Shown here: positions 59,119 through 64,000 of the stretch, piece after piece
Layout: each line of letters opens with the position of its first letter
Numbering within the stretch: the stretch's first letter is position 1
From: Streptomyces cylindrosporus
GTDB lineage: Bacteria; Actinomycetota; Actinomycetes; Streptomycetales; Streptomycetaceae
Assembly: GCF_022698165.1 (NCBI RefSeq)
Contig: NZ_JALDAY010000011.1
Coordinates: 62,001-126,000 of the forward strand
DNA length: 64,000 bases
Direction of reading: 5' to 3'
Position numbers and translations under genes: made by a program
Notes under the pieces: generated by a model
The model's input: only the letters and a program-made list of their open reading frames with translations
What the model was told of the DNA's origin: nothing
Databases searched by the model: none

Positions 59119-60128
59119 CAATTCGCCACCGCCAGGCCGTACATCGCGAGCCAGACCAGGCCGATGAGGGCGAGGGCGCGGTCGCGCAGGACGACGTCCT
59201 CGGGCTCGCCCGCGGTGCCGCGGTCGGCGAAGACGGCGTATCTGAGGATCGCGAGGATGAAGGCGACCATGGACAGCTGGCGCCAGGGCAGCACGCTGGT
59301 GTGCGGGACGCCGCCCTCCTCGAGTGCCCACAGGCAGTAGCCGAGCACGGCGACACCGGCCGCGAGCTGCCACACGAAGCGCAGGTAGCCGGTGGTGTAC
59401 TCGGTGAGCAACGCGCGCGTGGCGCCCGCCTTTCCGGCCATCTGCACCGCCTCGGAGTAGCGCTTGGCCGACACCATGAACAGCGCCCCGAACCCGGTCG
59501 TGATCAGGAACCAGCGGGAGAGCGGGATCCCCAGGGCCAGCCCGCCGATCATGGCCCGCATCAGGAACCCGGTGGTGACGACCACGAGGTCGACGACCAG
59601 GACGTGCTTGAGGCTGACGCAGTACGCCAGTTGCATGCCCAGGTAGGCCGTCAGCAGCGCCGCGACGACCGGCGAGACCAGCCAGGCCGCGGCGACCGGC
59701 GCGAGCACCCCGAGGGCGCCTCCGACGGCGTACGCGACGGGCACGGGCACGTCTCCCGCGGCCACCGGACGGTGCCGCTTGGTCGGGTGCGCGCGGTCGG
59801 CCTCGGCGTCCCGGGCGTCGTTGATCAGGTAGACGGCGGCGGCGCACGCGGTGAACAGCGCGAAGACCAGGGCGAGTTGGGCGAGGGCATGGCGTGAGAA
59901 CAGCTGCCCGGCGGCGGCCGGGGCGGCGACGACCAGGAGGTTCTTGACCCACTGCTTGGGGCGCGCGGTCCTGAGCAGGCCGCGCAGGAGCGCGCCGGGG
60001 CCGCCGCCGCGCGGGGCGCGGGTGCCTTTGTGCTGGGGTGGTGCGGGGCTTCGCTGGGGCGTGCGTTGTTCGAGAAGCGCCGTGTCGTGGGTGCGTGCGC
60101 CTCCCGTGAGGGGCGCTGTCTCAGTCAT
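59115..60128 (-). CDS. Decaprenyl-phosphate phosphoribosyltransferase (UbiA family)
   Basis: 337 aa with eight or nine helices. RTARPKQWVKNLLV and YLINDARDAEADRAHPTKRHRP (the NDxxD prenyl-diphosphate/Mg motif), with a second acidic loop, fit 5-phosphoribosyl-1-diphosphate:decaprenyl-phosphate transferase, like mycobacterial Rv3806c. First step of the arabinose-lipid pathway. It overlaps by 8 bases the phosphatase gene upstream. Confidence 0.88.
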   Translation of the reverse strand: MTETAPLTGGARTHDTALLEQRTPQRSPAPPQHKGTRAPRGGGPGALLRGLLRTARPKQWVKNLLVVAAPAAAGQLFSRHALAQLALVFALFTACAAAVYLINDARDAEADRAHPTKRHRPVAAGDVPVPVAYAVGGALGVLAPVAAAWLVSPVVAALLTAYLGMQLAYCVSLKHVLVVDLVVVTTGFLMRAMIGGLALGIPLSRWFLITTGFGALFMVSAKRYSEAVQMAGKAGATRALLTEYTTGYLRFVWQLAAGVAVLGYCLWALEEGGVPHTSVLPWRQLSMVAFILAILRYAVFADRGTAGEPEDVVLRDRALALIGLVWLAMYGLAVANW

Positions 60129-60639
60129 GCGCGCCCCCTGCCATCCAGCGCGACCCGATGCGCGCCGTGAGCGCCCCGAGGGCCGCGCCCGCCGCCACGT
60201 CCGAGGGGTAGTGGACGCCGACGACCAGGCGCGAGAGGCACATCGCGGCGGCGAGCGGCGGGATCGCGTGGGCGCCGAGCGCCCCGTAGGCGACGGCGGC
60301 GGCCGCGGCGGAGGTCGCGTGCGAGCTCGGGAAGGAGTGTCGGCCAGCGGTGCGCACGAGGGGTTCGACGTGCGCCGGGCGCGGACGGCGCACCACCCTT
60401 TTCACGCCCATGCTGACGAGGTGCGCGCCCGCGGTGAGCGCCGTGCCGCGCAACCAGGCGCCGCGTCGCGCGCCGTTCACGGCGGCTCCCGCGAGCCCGG
60501 CCGCCAGCCACAGCGCACCGTGCTCTCCGGCCCACGAGAGGGCGCGCGCGGCACCGGCGACGCGCGGGTCACTGCCGTACGCCCGGAACACGGAAAGGAT
60601 TCGGCGGTCCATATGGTCCATGTCATCCATGTCGTCCAT
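60121..60639 (-). CDS. PAP2 phosphatase (phosphoribosyl-decaprenyl-phosphate phosphatase-like)
   Basis: 172 aa with four or five helices. It carries the three PAP2 motifs: KRVVRRPRP, HSFPSSHA and SRLVVGVHYPSD. In mycobacteria Rv3807c is the proposed 5'-phosphatase for decaprenyl-phosphoribose, and this gene's coupling to the UbiA gene gives the same reading. The start is the first of several ATGs in a MDDMDDMDHMDRR stretch, so the N-terminus could be shorter. Confidence 0.87.
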   Translation of the reverse strand: MDDMDDMDHMDRRILSVFRAYGSDPRVAGAARALSWAGEHGALWLAAGLAGAAVNGARRGAWLRGTALTAGAHLVSMGVKRVVRRPRPAHVEPLVRTAGRHSFPSSHATSAAAAAVAYGALGAHAIPPLAAAMCLSRLVVGVHYPSDVAAGAALGALTARIGSRWMAGGAHD

Positions 60640-60772
60640 GCGGACTCACTGTTCACGTCAACACCGCCGGAACTCCGGCAATATTGAGCGACATCCCATT
60701 AATCACCCATTTCGGGGAGGCTATTCACGTTTCAAAACCAATCGCTCATGGATGGGCGATACGGTCACCGTC

Positions 60773-62128
60773 ATGCCTGCCGACACCGCTCCCGTGATCG
60801 TCACCGGATGGGGCCGCACCGCGCCCACCGCGGCCCGTCCGATCCGCCCCCGGACGTACGAGGAGGCCGTGGCCGCCGTCCGGGGCTGCGGGGCCCGCGG
60901 GGCCGTCCCCAGGGGCCTGGGGCGGGCGTACGGGGACGCTGCGCAGAACGCCGGCGGAGCGGTGCTCGACATGACCGGCCTGGACCGTGTCCACGCGATC
61001 GACGCCGACGGCGGCACGGTGCTGTGCGACGCGGGCGTCTCCCTGCACCGGCTGATGGAGGTGCTGCTGCCGCTGGGCTGGTTCGTGCCGGTGACGCCGG
61101 GCACGCGTTACGTGACCGTCGGCGGAGCGATCGGCGCGGACATCCACGGCAAGAACCACCATGTGTCCGGCTCCTTCTCCCGGCACGTCCTGTCCCTCGA
61201 ACTCCTCACCGCCGACGGCGAGATCCGCACGGTGAGCAGCGGCACGCCCCTGTTCGACGCGACCGCGGGCGGCATGGGCCTCACCGGCGTGATCCTGACC
61301 GCCACCATCCGGTTGCTGCCCGTCGAGACGTCCCTGATGTCGGTAGACACCGAGCGCGCGACGGACCTCGACGACCTGATGGCGCGCCTGACCGCCGACG
61401 ACCACCGCTACCGCTACTCGGTCGCCTGGATCGACCTGCTGGCGCGCGGCGCGGCGACCGGCCGCGCGGTCCTCACCCGCGGCGACCACGCGCCCCTGGA
61501 CGCGCTGCCCGCACGCGCGCGTAGAGCACCGTTGGATTTCCGGACCCCGCAGTTCCCGGCCGCCCCCGCCCTCTTCCCGGAGGGCCTGCTGAGCCGCACG
61601 ACCGTGGGCCTCTTCAACGAGCTCTGGTACCGGAAGGCACCACGCGCGCGTACCGGCCAACTGCAGAGGATCTCCACCTTCTTCCACCCCCTGGACGGCG
61701 TGCCCCACTGGAACCGCGTCTACGGCCGCGGCGGCTTCGTGCAGTACCAGTTCGTCGTCGGTCACGGCCGGGAGGACGCGCTGCGCCGGATCGTACGGCG
61801 CATCTCCGAGCATCGCTGTCCGTCCTTCCTGGCCGTCCTCAAGCGCTTCGGGGAGGCCGATCCGGGCTGGCTCTCCTTCCCGGTGCCCGGCTGGACGCTC
61901 GCCCTGGACATCCCGGCCGCGCTGCCCGGCCTCGGCGGCTTCCTGGACGAGCTCGACGAGGAGGTCGCCGCGGCCGGTGGCCGGGTCTACCTCGCCAAGG
62001 ACTCCCGGATGCGCCCTGAACTCCTCGCCGCGATGTACCCGCGCCTCGACGACTTCCGTGCCCTGCGCGCCGAACTCGACCCGCGCGCGGTGTTCACCTC
62101 GGACCTGTCCCGCCGTCTCGCCCTCTAG
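60773..62128 (+). CDS. dprE1: DprE1-like decaprenylphosphoryl-ribose 2'-oxidase
   Basis: 451 aa, FAD-binding oxidoreductase. GAVPRGLGRAYGDAAQN and VTPGTRYVTVGGAIGADIHGKNHH (histidine in the DIHGKNHH block) bind FAD. VYLAKDSRMRPELLAAMYPR carries the catalytic-site Lys (~409). The segment corresponding to the mycobacterial inhibitor-binding cysteine reads PGWTLALDIP, with Ala377 in its place. It oxidises the 2'-OH of polyprenyl-phosphoribose, then DprE2 reduces it. TACGGT ends 7 nt before ATG 60773, a probable leaderless start. dprE2 follows 11 bases on. Confidence 0.9.
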   Translation: MPADTAPVIVTGWGRTAPTAARPIRPRTYEEAVAAVRGCGARGAVPRGLGRAYGDAAQNAGGAVLDMTGLDRVHAIDADGGTVLCDAGVSLHRLMEVLLPLGWFVPVTPGTRYVTVGGAIGADIHGKNHHVSGSFSRHVLSLELLTADGEIRTVSSGTPLFDATAGGMGLTGVILTATIRLLPVETSLMSVDTERATDLDDLMARLTADDHRYRYSVAWIDLLARGAATGRAVLTRGDHAPLDALPARARRAPLDFRTPQFPAAPALFPEGLLSRTTVGLFNELWYRKAPRARTGQLQRISTFFHPLDGVPHWNRVYGRGGFVQYQFVVGHGREDALRRIVRRISEHRCPSFLAVLKRFGEADPGWLSFPVPGWTLALDIPAALPGLGGFLDELDEEVAAAGGRVYLAKDSRMRPELLAAMYPRLDDFRALRAELDPRAVFTSDLSRRLAL

Positions 62129-62139
62129 GAGCTGCTGTC

Positions 62140-62895
62140 GTGAAGGACGCCTTCGGTCTCCCCCAGTCCCTGCTCGTCCTCGGCGGTACGTCCGAGATCG
62201 CGCTCGCCACCGCCCGCCGCCTGATCGCGCGCCGCACGCGCGTGGTGTGGCTCGCCGGCCGTCCCTCGCCCGCCCTGGAGCAGGCCGCGGAGCAATTGCG
62301 CGGCTGCGGCGCGGACGTGCACACCGTCGCCTTCGACGCGCTCGACCCCCACTCCCACGAGACCGTGCTCGGCAAGGTCTTCGCGGAGGGCGACATCGAC
62401 ATGGTGCTGCTCGCCTTCGGGATCCTCGGCGACCAGGCCAACGACGAGCGCGATCCGGCCGCCGCGGTGCGGGTTGCGCAGACCAACTACACGGGCGCGG
62501 TGTCGGCGGGCCTGGTGAGCGCACGCGCGTTGCAGGCACAAGGGCACGGCTCCCTGGTGGTGCTCTCCTCCGTCGCCGGCGAGCGGGCCCGGCGCAGCAA
62601 CTTCATCTACGGCTCCAGCAAGGCCGGCCTGGACGCCTTCGCGCAGGGGCTGGGCGACGCGCTGCACGGCACGGGCGTGCACGTGATGGTCGTACGTCCC
62701 GGGTTCGTGCGCTCCAAGATGACCGCCGGTCTCCCGGAAGCACCGCTGGCGACGACTCCGGAGGCGGTCGCCACGGCCGTGGAGCTGGGGCTGCGGCGGC
62801 GCTCGGAGACGGTGTGGGTGCCGGGCACGCTGCGTGCGGTGATGTCGGCGCTGCGGCACGTCCCGCGCGGGGTGTTCCGCCGGCTGCCGATCTAG
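62140..62895 (+). CDS. dprE2: DprE2-like decaprenylphosphoryl-keto-ribose reductase (SDR)
   Basis: 251 aa short-chain dehydrogenase. LLVLGGTSEIALATARRL binds NAD(P)H, followed by the Asn, Ser (VVLSSVAGERARRSN) and YGSSK catalytic residues. It works with DprE1 to epimerise decaprenyl-phosphoribose to arabinose. GTG start with AGGAG 8 bases upstream. Its stop codon falls in the first unit of a 20-bp repeat. Confidence 0.9.
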   Translation: MKDAFGLPQSLLVLGGTSEIALATARRLIARRTRVVWLAGRPSPALEQAAEQLRGCGADVHTVAFDALDPHSHETVLGKVFAEGDIDMVLLAFGILGDQANDERDPAAAVRVAQTNYTGAVSAGLVSARALQAQGHGSLVVLSSVAGERARRSNFIYGSSKAGLDAFAQGLGDALHGTGVHVMVVRPGFVRSKMTAGLPEAPLATTPEAVATAVELGLRRRSETVWVPGTLRAVMSALRHVPRGVFRRLPI

Positions 62896-62946
62896 GCGCG
62901 CTCTTGCCGATCCAGGCGCACTGTTGCCGATCCAGGCGCGCTCTTC
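62887..62946. repeat. 20-bp tandem repeat, three copies
   Basis: CCGATCYAGGCGCRCTSTTS units at 62887, 62907 and 62927. The first supplies the dprE2 stop. Confidence 0.8.
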
Positions 62947-63040
62947 CGGCCGGGCGTCGCCGGCCGGCGCGGCGAGCACCCGCCTGGGCATCCCGGCGCC
63001 CTCTCCACCGACCCGTGTCGGGGGCCGCGGCGAACCCGGC

Positions 63041-63110
63041 GGCTACCGGCTACCGGCTACCGGCTACCGGCTACCGGCTACCGGCTACCGGCTACCGGCT
63101 ACCGGCTACC
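63041..63110. repeat. Heptanucleotide array (GGCTACC)10
   Basis: Ten perfect 7-bp units without interruption. Read on the minus strand (GGTAGCC) it gives TAG in all three frames within every 21 bases; the 2'-5' RNA ligase gene ends on one of them. The 62947-63040 stretch before it shows nothing else. Confidence 0.95.
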
Positions 63111-63677
63111 GATGGTGCCGTGCTCCACGTGCCCGGCCTGCGGCGGCACCACGGCGCCCCCGAAGGCGTACTCGCGCAACTTGCGCCACACGCCGTCCTC
63201 GCCCTGTTCGTACAGCGCGAAGCCGGTGCACGGCCAGTCGGCCTCGTAGTCGGCGAGCTCCTCGAAGGCGCGGTCCATCGACTCCTCGTCGATGCCGTGC
63301 GCGACGGTGACGTGCGGGTGGTACGGGAACGCCAGTTCGCGCGCCACCGGGCCGGAGGCGTCGCGGACCTGCTTCTGCAGCCAGGTGCAGGCCTCGGCTC
63401 CTTCCACGACCCGCACGAAGACGACGGGCGACAGGGGCCGGAAGGTCCCGGTGCCCTGCAGCCGCATCGGGAACGGCCGACCGGCCGCGGCGACCTCGGT
63501 CAGGTGCGCCTCGATGGCCGGCAGAGCCGCGCTGTCCACCTCGGTCGGCGGCAGCAGGGTGACGTGCGTGGGGATGCCGTGAGCAGCGGCGTCGCCGAAG
63601 CCCGCGCGCAGCTGCTGGAGCTGGCTGCCCTGTGGCTCCGGGACCGCGATCGACACGCCGATCGTTACGGTCCCCAC
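63099..63677 (-). CDS. 2'-5' RNA ligase family protein (2H phosphoesterase fold)
   Basis: 192 aa. The two HxT motifs are HVTLLPP (~38) and HPHVTVAHG (~120), the catalytic histidines of the 2H superfamily. These hydrolyse 2',3'-cyclic phosphates or ligate RNA; the physiological substrate is unknown. GTG start with AGGAG 5 bases upstream. The last codons and the stop come from the GGTAGCC repeat. Confidence 0.88.
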   Translation of the reverse strand: MGTVTIGVSIAVPEPQGSQLQQLRAGFGDAAAHGIPTHVTLLPPTEVDSAALPAIEAHLTEVAAAGRPFPMRLQGTGTFRPLSPVVFVRVVEGAEACTWLQKQVRDASGPVARELAFPYHPHVTVAHGIDEESMDRAFEELADYEADWPCTGFALYEQGEDGVWRKLREYAFGGAVVPPQAGHVEHGTIGSR

Positions 63678-63814
63678 GTCGTCTCCTGTCGTCGTGACGG
63701 ATTTGTTCCCGGCCGTCGGCTATCGACTGTACGGCCACGGCTGTGTTGCGGGCAGGCGCAACCATAGTGATGTGCAGCGCTCTGCCCGGTGGTACTTCTG
63801 TGCGAAGGTGCGCG

Positions 63815-64000
63815 TCAGTGCTTGGCAGGCAGGAAACCCACCCGGTCGTAGGCCTGGGAGAGGGTCTCCGCGGCCACGGCACGTGCCTTCTCGGCCCCCT
63901 TGGCCAGAATCGAGTCCAGCGTCTCCGAGTCGTCCAGGTACTGCTGGGTGCGCTCCCGGAAGGGCGTCACGAACTCGACCATGACCTCGGCGAGGTCGGT
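63815..64000 (-). CDS. trpS: Tryptophanyl-tRNA synthetase, C-terminal end
   Basis: The last 61 residues only, ending AYDRVGFLPAKH, the C-terminus typical of actinobacterial TrpS. The start lies beyond the right edge. The 137-bp gap before it holds nothing recognised. Confidence 0.85.
   Translation of the reverse strand, partial: TDLAEVMVEFVTPFRERTQQYLDDSETLDSILAKGAEKARAVAAETLSQAYDRVGFLPAKH

Overview
The window is Streptomyces chromosome. It has very high GC, many GTG starts, ATGA/TGATG gene overlaps, tandem ECF sigma/anti-sigma pairs and many secreted or lipid-linked wall enzymes. Gene order (trpS end, dprE-like pair, SCO4848-type membrane protein, D-Ala-D-Ala carboxypeptidase, sdh operon, hexosaminidase, acyl-CoA mutase, sialic-acid-type locus) resembles, from memory, the S. 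coelicolor SCO4839-SCO4882 region in reverse order. No search was run. No tRNA, rRNA, IS element or CRISPR array was seen.

1-15.1 kb: a cell-surface glycopolymer locus of sialic/Kdn type. It holds a nucleotide-sugar cytidylyltransferase (cut by the left edge), a DUF6716-type putative glycosyltransferase, a GT2, a polysialyltransferase-like enzyme, a methyltransferase, a GtrB/GtrA polyprenyl-phosphate sugar pair, a flavoprotein, a GT-C-like membrane protein, a GT8-TPR-pyruvyltransferase fusion, a TPR-GT29 (eukaryote-type sialyltransferase fold) protein and an acyltransferase. 15.1-20.2 kb: a TetR/flavin monooxygenase pair with two clear operators, a LysE exporter, a Uma2-fold protein and an acyl-CoA mutase large subunit.

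20.3-35.1 kb: envelope and stress genes. These are an L,D-transpeptidase lipoprotein; two paralogous ECF sigma/membrane-protein operons, one with a Gly-rich repeat ORF wedged between sigma and its partner; two paralogous small proteins; a secreted PGRP amidase; an MFS exporter; small hypothetical genes; a GH20 hexosaminidase; and an OHCU-decarboxylase-like protein. 35.3-38.7 kb: the complete sdhCDAB operon ending in a strong hairpin.

38.8-41.4 kb: a lower-conservation patch of membrane proteins and a decayed secreted-protein gene. 41.4-55.9 kb: a DUF4132 pair, a glyoxalase-fold protein, a three-gene operon controlled by its own TetR through two perfect palindromes, an MMPL transporter, a two-component system followed by five 32-bp tandem repeats, an RsbW-like kinase, a peptide-type solute-binding protein and a metallophosphoesterase.

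55.9-64 kb: a DD-carboxypeptidase, a YihY protein, then a decaprenyl-phospho-arabinose-type pathway (UbiA transferase, PAP2 phosphatase, DprE1-like, DprE2-like, GtrA), a 2'-5' RNA ligase-like gene ending inside a 7-bp repeat array, and the 3' end of trpS. Many genes show a -10-like hexamer ending exactly 6-7 nt before the start codon, which suggests leaderless transcription.
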